The notes beneath the pieces were generated by a model. It was not told the origin of the DNA. It made no database searches and saw only the letters and a list, made by a program, of their open reading frames with translations. Positions 8,082-15,332 of a stretch of 58,915 nt of DNA are shown one piece after another. The stretch is taken from the NCBI GenBank assembly GCA_000436535.1, contig FR886340.1, forward strand, positions 7,298 to 66,212, read 5' to 3'. Positions within the stretch are counted from its first letter, which is position 1. The number at the start of each line of letters is the position of its first letter. The stretch is from Eubacterium sp. CAG:252. Lineage in GTDB: Bacteria > Bacillota > Clostridia > Lachnospirales > Lachnospiraceae. A program made the position numbers and the translations under genes.

Positions 8082-8178
8082 ATGATATAAATGTAATTTA
8101 CTTTATGTTTATGCACGGATAGTATTACGGTTCTATCTTGCTAATAATGATATAAATGTAATTTATTTTATGTTTATG
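8082..8178 (+). repeat. 32-bp direct repeat, two copies, before the polyamine operon
   Basis: Copies at 8082-8113 and 8147-8178 are identical except for one base (C at 8101, T at 8166). Their spacing is 65 bases, start to start. Each copy begins ATGATATAAATGTAATTTA and is itself partly palindromic (ATAAA at one end, TTTAT at the other). They occupy the region where the speA promoter should be, so paired operator sites for a regulator are plausible. The rest of 7988-8216 shows no gene. Confidence 0.7.
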
Positions 8179-8216
8179 TCCAGCACAACATTATATATGC
8201 GAATGGAGATAAGAAG

Positions 8217-9668
8217 ATGTTAGATGACCAGACAAGAGCTCCAATATATGAAGCGTTGGAGAGATTAAGACGACAGAGAGTTGTTCCGTTTGATGTTCCG
8301 GGACATAAAAGAGGAAGAGGTAATCCGGAATTAGTGAATTTGTTAGGTGAAAAATGTGTTGGAATAGATGTTAATTCCATGAAACCTCTTGATAATCTGT
8401 GTCATCCGGTATCGGTTATACGTGACGCAGAGGAACTTGCTGCCAGAGCATTTGGAGCTGATAATGCATTTCTTATGGTAGGAGGTACAACATCGGCAGT
8501 TCAGGCGATGATACTGTCCAACTGTAAAAGGGGCGATAAGATAATACTTCCGCGTAATGTACATAAAAGTGCTATCAATGCGCTTGTTCTGTGTGGTGCA
8601 GTTCCTGTATATGTTAATCCGGAGGTTAATCCAGAACTTGGAATTTCACTTGGTATGAATCTGGCATCAGTAAGAAAGGCTATAGAGGATAATCCGGATG
8701 CGGTTGCGGTACTTGTAAATAATCCTACATATTATGGAATATGTTCAGATATCCGTTCTATTGTCAGGCTTGCACATGAGTATGGCATGAAAGTGCTTGC
8801 GGATGAAGCACACGGAACACACCTTTATTTTCAGCCAGACCTTCCAGTATCGGCTATGGAGGCAGGTGCAGATATGGCTGCAGTTTCCATGCATAAGTCA
8901 GGTGGTTCACTTACGCAGAGTTCAATACTGCTTACTAATAAGGGTGTAAATGCTGACTATGTAAGACAGATAATCAATCTTACACAGACAACAAGTGGTT
9001 CATATCTTTTGCTTGCAAGCCTTGATATATCAAGACGTAATCTTGCACTAAGAGGCAGGGAGTCATTTACAAAGGTTATGGAAATGTCCGAGTATGCAAG
9101 AAAAGAAATAAATGATATTGGCGGCTATTATGCATATGGCAAAGAGCTTGTGAATGGCACAAGTGTATATGATTATGATGTTACAAAGTTATCCGTTCAC
9201 ACACTCGGTCTTGGTCTTGCAGGAATAGAGGTGTATGACCTGTTAAGGGATGAGTATGATATCCAGATTGAGTTTGGAGATGTCAGTAACATACTTGCAT
9301 ATATATCAATAGGTGACAGATTGCAGGATATTGAAAGACTTGTAGGTGCCCTTGCAGATATAGCAAGAATATATAAGAAAGATAAGACGGGCATGTTAAG
9401 CGGGGAATTTATAAGCCCGCTTGTGGCGAAGTCTCCACAGGAAGCATTCTATGCCGATAAGGAGTCACTTCCTATAAAGCAGACAAAAGGAAGAATATCG
9501 GGAGAATTTGTTATGTGTTATCCACCTGGAATACCTATTCTTGCACCGGGAGAGATGATAACAGAAGAGATTATTGAGTATATATTATATGTTAAGGAAA
9601 AGGGATGTTCTATGCAGGGTACAGAGGACCCGATGGTAGATAACCTGATGGTACTTATGCAGCAGTGA
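8217..9668 (+). CDS. speA: arginine (Orn/Lys/Arg-family) decarboxylase, aspartate-aminotransferase fold
   Basis: A 483-aa PLP enzyme of the Orn/Lys/Arg decarboxylase group (Bacillus SpeA type). The PLP lysine is Lys227 in SMHKSGGSLTQSS; the preceding VLADEAHGTH supplies the Asp and His that hold the cofactor. PFDVPGHKRGRGNPE near residue 24 is the usual N-terminal signature, and the C-terminal domain has the PPGIPILAPGE motif. It is shorter than the inducible enterobacterial enzymes (about 710-755 aa), as expected for biosynthetic Gram-positive forms. Because aguA and aguB lie in the same operon, arginine is the most likely substrate, giving agmatine. ATG follows GGAGATAAGA. Confidence 0.88.
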   Translation: MLDDQTRAPIYEALERLRRQRVVPFDVPGHKRGRGNPELVNLLGEKCVGIDVNSMKPLDNLCHPVSVIRDAEELAARAFGADNAFLMVGGTTSAVQAMILSNCKRGDKIILPRNVHKSAINALVLCGAVPVYVNPEVNPELGISLGMNLASVRKAIEDNPDAVAVLVNNPTYYGICSDIRSIVRLAHEYGMKVLADEAHGTHLYFQPDLPVSAMEAGADMAAVSMHKSGGSLTQSSILLTNKGVNADYVRQIINLTQTTSGSYLLLASLDISRRNLALRGRESFTKVMEMSEYARKEINDIGGYYAYGKELVNGTSVYDYDVTKLSVHTLGLGLAGIEVYDLLRDEYDIQIEFGDVSNILAYISIGDRLQDIERLVGALADIARIYKKDKTGMLSGEFISPLVAKSPQEAFYADKESLPIKQTKGRISGEFVMCYPPGIPILAPGEMITEEIIEYILYVKEKGCSMQGTEDPMVDNLMVLMQQ

Positions 9669-9746
9669 TACTATAAGTGGGAAGATTATAATTTTTTTAA
9701 TCTGCTCATTGATAGATATATTAAGATATGAGAGGTGACAAGTAAT

Positions 9747-10601
9747 ATGGAAATGTGGTTTTCAGAACTGCATACATCTAATGTAAAGCTGTCAATGAGA
9801 ATTGAGCAGCAATTGTGTTCAGTTGAGAGTGACTGTCAGAGAATAGATGTGCTTGTATCAGATGAATTTGGAAAGTTTCTGGCACTTGATGGTGAGATAT
9901 TATTCTCTGAAAAAGACGAATTTATATATGATGAGATGGTGACACATGTACCTATGGCGGTTCATCCGGATGTTAAGAATGTCCTTATTATAGGTGGAGC
10001 TGACGGTGGTGTTGCCAAAGAACTTATCAATTATAAGACTATTGAAAGAATAGATGTAGTTGAGCCGGATGAAACACTTGCAGAGGTCTGTCGTGAGTAT
10101 TTTCCGGAGCTCACATGCGGGCTTGATGATGAAAGAGTCAATGTATACATACAGGACGGACTTCGTTTTCTTAGAAGCAAGACAGATGAATATGACCTTA
10201 TAATAAATGATGCTACAGACCCGTTTGGATATACAGAAGGATTATTTACAAAAGAATTCTATGGAAGCTGTTATAAGGCGCTCAAAGAGGATGGAATTAT
10301 GGTGTATCAGCACGGAAGTCCATTCTATTCAGAGGATAAGGAAGAATGCGTAAAAATGCATAGAAAGGCTTATCAGGCATTTCCAGTAAGCCGTGTATAT
10401 CAGGCACATATTCCAACCTGTTCGTCAGGTTACTGGCTTTTTGGTTTCGCATCAAAGAAGTATCATCCGATACTCGACTTTAAGCCCGATGAATGGAAAA
10501 AGCTTGGAATACCGACAAAGTATTATACAACAAACCTTCATAAAGGTGCATTTATGCTTCCTAAGTATGTTGAGGATATGCTTGAGGAAGAGGAACGTTA
10601 G
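9747..10601 (+). CDS. speE: spermidine synthase-like aminopropyltransferase with altered binding motifs
   Basis: A 284-aa SpeE-family protein. Start set at ATG 9747 (MEMWFSELHTSN, the normal family start) after AGAGGTG; an in-frame GTG at 9735 lies inside that ribosome site. Family motifs are present: LDGE, DEFIYDEMVTHVPM, GGADGG (83-88), VEPD and NDATDP (154-159) with the catalytic Asp155. Several substrate-contact positions differ from typical SpeE: the Gln of VIQLT is Leu52, the His of YHEM is Asp62, the third Gly of GGGDGG is Ala85, and GPAEGLF is GYTEGLF. No speD is in the window, while genes for the carboxyspermidine route follow at once. The usual reaction is putrescine plus decarboxylated SAM to spermidine; a changed donor or acceptor is possible here. 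Confidence 0.82.
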   Translation: MEMWFSELHTSNVKLSMRIEQQLCSVESDCQRIDVLVSDEFGKFLALDGEILFSEKDEFIYDEMVTHVPMAVHPDVKNVLIIGGADGGVAKELINYKTIERIDVVEPDETLAEVCREYFPELTCGLDDERVNVYIQDGLRFLRSKTDEYDLIINDATDPFGYTEGLFTKEFYGSCYKALKEDGIMVYQHGSPFYSEDKEECVKMHRKAYQAFPVSRVYQAHIPTCSSGYWLFGFASKKYHPILDFKPDEWKKLGIPTKYYTTNLHKGAFMLPKYVEDMLEEEER

Positions 10602-10639
10602 AAAGATATATTTTGCGTAATATAAGGAGGATAAGAATT

Positions 10640-11899
10640 ATGAGCAGATTATTAATAATTGGATGTGGTGGTGTAGCAGGTGTGGCTATTCACAAGTGCT
10701 GTCAGAACAGTGATGTATTTACAGAAATATGTATAGCAAGCAGAACTAAGAGCAAATGCGATGCACTTAAGGAAAAGCTTGAAAGTAAAACAAAGACAGT
10801 TATAACAACAGCACAGGTTGATGCAGATAATGTGGAGGAACTTACAGCGCTTATAGAAAGTTATAAGCCGGAGGCAGTTCTTAATCTTGCACTTCCATAT
10901 CAGGATTTAACAATAATGGATGCCTGCCTTAAAACAGGTGTTGATTATATAGACACAGCTAATTATGAGGCTGAGGATACAGAGGATAAGGAATGGAGAG
11001 CGATATACGAAAAGAGATGTAAGGAAGAAGGATTTTCAGCTTACTTTGATTATTCATGGCAGTGGAATTACAGAAAGAAGTTCGAGGACGCAGGCATAAT
11101 GGCACTTCTTGGAACAGGCTTTGACCCGGGAGTTACAAGCGTATTCAGTGCATATGCGCTCAAGCATTACTTTGATGAGATAGAAACAATAGACATACTT
11201 GATTGTAATGGTGGAGACCACGGATATCCATTTGCAACTAACTTTAATCCTGAGATTAATTTAAGAGAAGTATCAGCGCCGGGTTCTTACTGGGAAAACG
11301 GACACTGGGTGGAAGTGCCTGCTATGTCTATTAAGAGAGAGTACGATTTTCCTGAGGTTGGCATGAAGGATATGTACCTTCTTCACCATGAAGAGATAGA
11401 GTCGCTTGCAAAGAATATACCGGGAGTTAAAAGAATAAGATTTTTTATGACATTTGGCCAGAGCTATCTTACGCATATGAAATGTCTTGAAAATGTGGGA
11501 ATGTTAAGGACTGACCCTGTAAAGGTAGGAAATGTTGAGGTTGTACCTATACAGCTTCTTAAGGAGCTTCTTCCAGACCCTGCAAGTCTTGGTCCAAGAA
11601 CTGTTGGCAAGACTAATATAGGATGTATATTTACAGGTAAAAAGGACGGTAAGGAAAAGACAATATACATATATAATGTGTGTGACCATCAGGAATGTTA
11701 CAGAGAAGTTGAGTCGCAGGCGATATCTTATACAACAGGTGTTCCAGCCATGATAGGTGCCATGATGGTTGTCACAGGACAGTGGAACAAGCCGGGTGTA
11801 TACAATGTGGAGGAATTTGACCCGGATCCATATATGGAGGCACTTAATAAGTGGGGACTCCCATGGGTGGTTGATGAAAATCCTGTGCTTGTCGATTAA
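10640..11899 (+). CDS. carboxynorspermidine/carboxyspermidine synthase (saccharopine dehydrogenase family)
   Basis: A 419-aa protein of the saccharopine dehydrogenase family. Start set at ATG 10640 (MSRLLIIGCGGVAGV) after ATAAGGAGG; an in-frame start at 10613 would place this ribosome site inside the gene. The N-terminal Rossmann motif is GCGGVAGVAIHKC (about 8-20), and GTGFDPGVTSVFSAYA with the following DCNGGDHG segment is typical of the carboxynorspermidine synthase branch. It should condense putrescine (or diaminopropane) with aspartate semialdehyde and reduce the Schiff base with NADPH to carboxyspermidine. The decarboxylase gene follows 110 bases later. With putrescine made by AguA/AguB, spermidine is the likely product. 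Confidence 0.88.
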   Translation: MSRLLIIGCGGVAGVAIHKCCQNSDVFTEICIASRTKSKCDALKEKLESKTKTVITTAQVDADNVEELTALIESYKPEAVLNLALPYQDLTIMDACLKTGVDYIDTANYEAEDTEDKEWRAIYEKRCKEEGFSAYFDYSWQWNYRKKFEDAGIMALLGTGFDPGVTSVFSAYALKHYFDEIETIDILDCNGGDHGYPFATNFNPEINLREVSAPGSYWENGHWVEVPAMSIKREYDFPEVGMKDMYLLHHEEIESLAKNIPGVKRIRFFMTFGQSYLTHMKCLENVGMLRTDPVKVGNVEVVPIQLLKELLPDPASLGPRTVGKTNIGCIFTGKKDGKEKTIYIYNVCDHQECYREVESQAISYTTGVPAMIGAMMVVTGQWNKPGVYNVEEFDPDPYMEALNKWGLPWVVDENPVLVD

Positions 11900-11954
11900 T
11901 TATATCTGTTGAAGAAGCATGATAATAATTACAAATGTATTAGATTATAAAATA

Positions 11955-11992
11955 TAGCGCTGCTATACATTGACGTATGTATGACAGCGCTA
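11955..11992 (+). promoter_or_regulatory. intercistronic hairpin before nspC
   Basis: TAGCGCTG (11955-11962) pairs with CAGCGCTA (11985-11992), with an inner ATACAT/GTATGTAT stem. It ends seven bases before the nspC ribosome site and lacks a U-run, so RNA processing, stability or translation control is more likely than termination. Confidence 0.5.
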
Positions 11993-12009
11993 ATATATAG
12001 GAGAGTAAA

Positions 12010-13185
12010 TTGAATACAGAAGTATTTAAAAATATAAAAACACCATCATATGTTATTGATGAAAGCCAGCTTATTCATAATCTTAGTATTCTTAAGAAAG
12101 TAGAAAATGCTACAGGATGTCATATACTTCTTGCGCAGAAAGCATTTTCAGGATATGCGCTGTATCCGCTTATAGGCCAGTATATAAGCGGAACGACAGC
12201 AAGCGGACTGTATGAGGCAAGGCTTGGCAGGGAAGAGATGAATAAGGAAAACCATGTATATGCGCCGGCATATAAACAGGAGGATATGGACGAGCTTGTT
12301 AAGATATGCGACCACATCATATTTAATTCAGTAAGCCAGCTTGTAAAATATAAAGATAAGTGTATTGATGCCGGAGTAAGTATTGGTATAAGAATTAATC
12401 CTGAGGTGTCAACGCAGAAAGAACATGCAATATATGACCCTTGTGCGGCAGGTTCAAGACTTGGTGTAACGCTTGCAGCACTTGAAAAGGGGCTTATGGA
12501 AGATGAACATCTGCTTGACGGTGTTGACGGATTACATTTTCATACACTTTGTGAACAGAATTCCGATGACCTTAAGATAACGCTTGATGGTGTATGTCAG
12601 AAGTTTGGAAAATATATGCATGATTGTAAGTGGATAAATATGGGTGGAGGACATCATATAACAAGGGATGATTATGATGTGGAGCTTCTTATTGCCTGTA
12701 TTAAGTATGTGCAGGATACATATAAAGTGGACGTATATCTTGAACCGGGTGAGGCTGTGGCACTTAATGCCGGTTATCTTGTAACAGAGGTGCTTGATAA
12801 GGTTGACAATGGCATAGAAACGCTTATTCTTGATGCATCTGCTGCATGTCATATGCCGGATGTACTGGAAATGCCATACACACCTCCTTTATATGGTGCT
12901 AAGATTGTATCACAGGACGAGCAGGAAAAAAATTCTGACCGTAAGTATGTATACAGACTTTCTTCATATACATGCCTTGCCGGAGATGTCATAGGCGATT
13001 ATGCATTTGAACATGAGATAAATATAGGTGACAGACTAATATTTATGGATATGGCTATATATTCGATGGTTAAAAATAATACATTTAATGGAATTCCACT
13101 TCCATCAATATCACTGTTAAAAGATGGCAGGGTAGAGCTTATAAAGAGCTTTGGCTATGAAGATTTTAAGGTAAGATTATCATAG
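12010..13185 (+). CDS. nspC: carboxynorspermidine decarboxylase
   Basis: A 391-aa PLP enzyme of the alanine-racemase-fold decarboxylases. It removes CO2 from carboxyspermidine or carboxynorspermidine. The PLP lysine is Lys44 in LLAQKAFSGYA. Other family marks are GLHFHTLCEQN, the glycine-rich WINMGGGHHITR, YLEPGEAV, and the substrate-contacting Cys in SYTCLAGDVIGDYAF. The best start is TTG at 12010, placed seven bases after AGGAG; no ATG gives the expected N-terminus (TPSYVIDESQL). It closes the pathway opened by the preceding dehydrogenase. The PLP fold and the CLAGD motif make the assignment strong. Confidence 0.92.
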   Translation: MNTEVFKNIKTPSYVIDESQLIHNLSILKKVENATGCHILLAQKAFSGYALYPLIGQYISGTTASGLYEARLGREEMNKENHVYAPAYKQEDMDELVKICDHIIFNSVSQLVKYKDKCIDAGVSIGIRINPEVSTQKEHAIYDPCAAGSRLGVTLAALEKGLMEDEHLLDGVDGLHFHTLCEQNSDDLKITLDGVCQKFGKYMHDCKWINMGGGHHITRDDYDVELLIACIKYVQDTYKVDVYLEPGEAVALNAGYLVTEVLDKVDNGIETLILDASAACHMPDVLEMPYTPPLYGAKIVSQDEQEKNSDRKYVYRLSSYTCLAGDVIGDYAFEHEINIGDRLIFMDMAIYSMVKNNTFNGIPLPSISLLKDGRVELIKSFGYEDFKVRLS

Positions 13186-13206
13186 GAAGAGGAGATATTA
13201 AAGTAT

Positions 13207-14322
13207 ATGGGTATTATTAATTCAACTCCGTTAAAAGACGGTTATTATATGCCGGCAGAATATGAAAAACATAGTGGAACTATTATGATATGGCCGGTAA
13301 GACCGGGTTCATGGCCGGGCAGAGGAGCTGCTGCTAAGAGAGTGTTTAAGGAAATAGCAGAACATATTGCGCAGTCGGAAGACATGTATATGCTTGTTGA
13401 CAGTGGGCATATGAAAGAAGCGAAACAGATGTTAGACAGCAGGATTAAGCTTATTAATATAGATACAGATGATGCATGGGCAAGAGATATGTGTCCTACG
13501 TTTGTAAAAAATGTGTCTGGTGATGTCCGTGGCGTAAGCTGGAGCTTTAATGCGTGGGGCGGTGAATATGACGGATTATATATGGACTGGGAAAATGATG
13601 ATAAGGCAGCAGGGATATTCTGTGATAAGGCGGGGATTGATTATTATGCTGCTTCGCCTTTTGTGCTTGAAGGAGGTTCGATACACAGTGATGGTGAAGG
13701 CACTGTTATTGTGACTGAGAGCTGTCTTTTAAGCAAAGGAAGAAACCCTGAACTTAATAAGTCGCAGATAGAGAACAGGCTTAAAGAATATCTTGGCGCT
13801 AAAAAAGTTATATGGCTTCCTTATGGCATATATAATGATGAAACGAATGAACACGTTGATAATGTGTGCGCATTTACATCACCAGCCAATGTAGTGCTTG
13901 CATGGACGGATAATATGAATGATTTACAGTATGAAATGTCACTTGCCGATATGAAAGTTCTTGAAAGTGAAACGGATGCAAAGGGTAGAAAGATAAATGT
14001 GCATAAGTTGTACATACCCGATGTGCCTGTGTGTGTAACAGAGGAAGACTTAGAAGGATATGTGTTTGCAGAGGGCGAAGATAACAGGGAAGCAGGGGAA
14101 AGACTTGCCGCAAGTTATGCCAACTTCTATATAGCTAACGGTATAGTACTTGTGCCACAGTTCAATGATGAAAAGGATAAAGCAGCTATAGAACTTTTAT
14201 CAAAGCTTATGCCCGACAGGAAAGTTATTGGAATATATGCAAGGGACATAATCGTTGGTGGAGGAAATATACACTGTATAACACAGCAGATACCGGCAGG
14301 TGTGACAGATTTGCAGAAATGA
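13207..14322 (+). CDS. aguA: agmatine deiminase
   Basis: A 371-aa enzyme of the guanidine-modifying (peptidylarginine deiminase) superfamily, cytoplasmic. It hydrolyses agmatine to N-carbamoylputrescine and ammonia. Motifs match the family: GYYMPAEYEKHSGTIMIWP at the N-terminus, DTDDAWARDMCPTF with the substrate Asp and Arg, VLEGGSIHSDGEGT, the His in NDETNEHVDN, and the nucleophile Cys357 in GGGNIHCITQQ. Length is normal. ATG is preceded by AGGAGATA. It shares the operon with aguB, whose product uses its product. The stop codon lies in the left copy of a 14-bp direct repeat that flanks an insertion. Confidence 0.94.
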   Translation: MGIINSTPLKDGYYMPAEYEKHSGTIMIWPVRPGSWPGRGAAAKRVFKEIAEHIAQSEDMYMLVDSGHMKEAKQMLDSRIKLINIDTDDAWARDMCPTFVKNVSGDVRGVSWSFNAWGGEYDGLYMDWENDDKAAGIFCDKAGIDYYAASPFVLEGGSIHSDGEGTVIVTESCLLSKGRNPELNKSQIENRLKEYLGAKKVIWLPYGIYNDETNEHVDNVCAFTSPANVVLAWTDNMNDLQYEMSLADMKVLESETDAKGRKINVHKLYIPDVPVCVTEEDLEGYVFAEGEDNREAGERLAASYANFYIANGIVLVPQFNDEKDKAAIELLSKLMPDRKVIGIYARDIIVGGGNIHCITQQIPAGVTDLQK

Positions 14323-14423
14323 GGAAATAGTGTGAAAAATAGATTTTTCACACGCGGGATTTGTGTCTGCGCGCACTTGACACAAACTCGTTATGCGCAA
14401 AAAACGTGCGCAGAAATGAGGAA
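14313..14423 (+). repeat. 97-bp hairpin-rich insertion flanked by a 14-bp direct repeat
   Basis: GCAGAAATGAGGAA occurs at 14313-14326, overlapping the aguA stop, and again at 14410-14423, forming the aguB ribosome site. The DNA between has a near-perfect hairpin GTGTGAAAAAT/ATTTTTCACAC (from 14330) and a second inverted pair TGCGC...CAC / GTG...CGCA (about 14368 to 14412). It is more GC-rich than the surroundings. This is the pattern of a miniature repeat element that duplicated its target, but no second copy is in the window. Confidence 0.6.
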
Positions 14424-14427
14424 TATC

Positions 14428-15315
14428 ATGAGCAGAATAACAGGAGTTGCTGCTATACAGATGAAGTGCAGCAGAAATGTTTTAGAAAATATACAGACAG
14501 CCGACAGACTTGTAAGAAAAGCAGCAGAGGAAGGTGCCAATATAATACTGCTTCCGGAGCTTTTTGAAAGACAGTATTTTTGTCAGGAAAGAAGATATGA
14601 GTATTATGAATATGCAAGAAAAACAGATGAGGATGAGGGAGTAAAACATTTTACAAAGGTTGCTAAAGAACTTGGAGTAGTTATTATAGTGAGCTTTTAT
14701 GAAAAAGACGTCAATCAGCTTTATAACACTGTTACAGTTATAGATGCCGATGGCACTAATCTTGGCATATACAGAAAAACGCACATTCCTGATGACCATT
14801 ATTATCAGGAAAAGTTCTACTTCGTTCCGGGTAATACAGGCTTTAAGGTGTTTGATACAAGATTTGGATGTATAGGGGTTGGTATATGCTGGGACCAGTG
14901 GTTTCCTGAAACAGCGAGAGCCATGGCTGTAGCAGGTGCTGAAGTGCTTTTTTATCCTACAGCGATAGGAAGTGAGCCTATACTTGACTGTGACAGTATG
15001 CCTCATTGGAGAAGATGTATGCAGGGACATTCAGCAAGTAATCTTGTTCCGGTTGTGGCAGCTAACAGAATTGGTGTGGAAAGTGTAGAACCCTGTGAGG
15101 AGAATGGTGAACAGACAAGTTCGCTTAAGTTTTATGGTTCTTCCTTTATTACTGACAATACAGGTGATATAATATATCAGGCAGGCAGGGACGAAGAGGA
15201 AGTTATCGTTCATAAGTTTGACCTTGATAAGTTGGCGTATGACAGGCTTTCATGGGGATTATTCAGAGATAGAAGACCAGACATATATGAGAAGGCGATA
15301 CGTAAGGAGCTGTAA
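14428..15315 (+). CDS. aguB: N-carbamoylputrescine amidase
   Basis: A 295-aa carbon-nitrogen hydrolase (nitrilase superfamily). It cleaves N-carbamoylputrescine to putrescine, CO2 and ammonia. Start set at ATG 14428 (MSRITGVAAIQMKCS) after GAGGA; the frame is open to a GTG at 14332, but that part is translated insertion DNA with no family similarity. The catalytic triad is visible: Glu in LLPELFERQYF, Lys in YRKTHIPDDHYY and Cys in GVGICWDQWFPE. GSEPILDCDSMPHWRRCMQGH is the usual family segment. It is the last polyamine gene; the next gene begins 18 bases after its stop and is probably cotranscribed. Confidence 0.94.
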   Translation: MSRITGVAAIQMKCSRNVLENIQTADRLVRKAAEEGANIILLPELFERQYFCQERRYEYYEYARKTDEDEGVKHFTKVAKELGVVIIVSFYEKDVNQLYNTVTVIDADGTNLGIYRKTHIPDDHYYQEKFYFVPGNTGFKVFDTRFGCIGVGICWDQWFPETARAMAVAGAEVLFYPTAIGSEPILDCDSMPHWRRCMQGHSASNLVPVVAANRIGVESVEPCEENGEQTSSLKFYGSSFITDNTGDIIYQAGRDEEEVIVHKFDLDKLAYDRLSWGLFRDRRPDIYEKAIRKEL

Positions 15316-15332
15316 TAATTGGGAGGTATATT

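Noticed and set aside
8082..8178. CRISPR array
   Set aside because: Only two copies of the repeat, one short spacer, no cas genes.
14332..14427. N-terminal extension of AguB from an upstream GTG
   Set aside because: The extra 32 codons are the inserted hairpin element; the family start and a ribosome site are at 14428.
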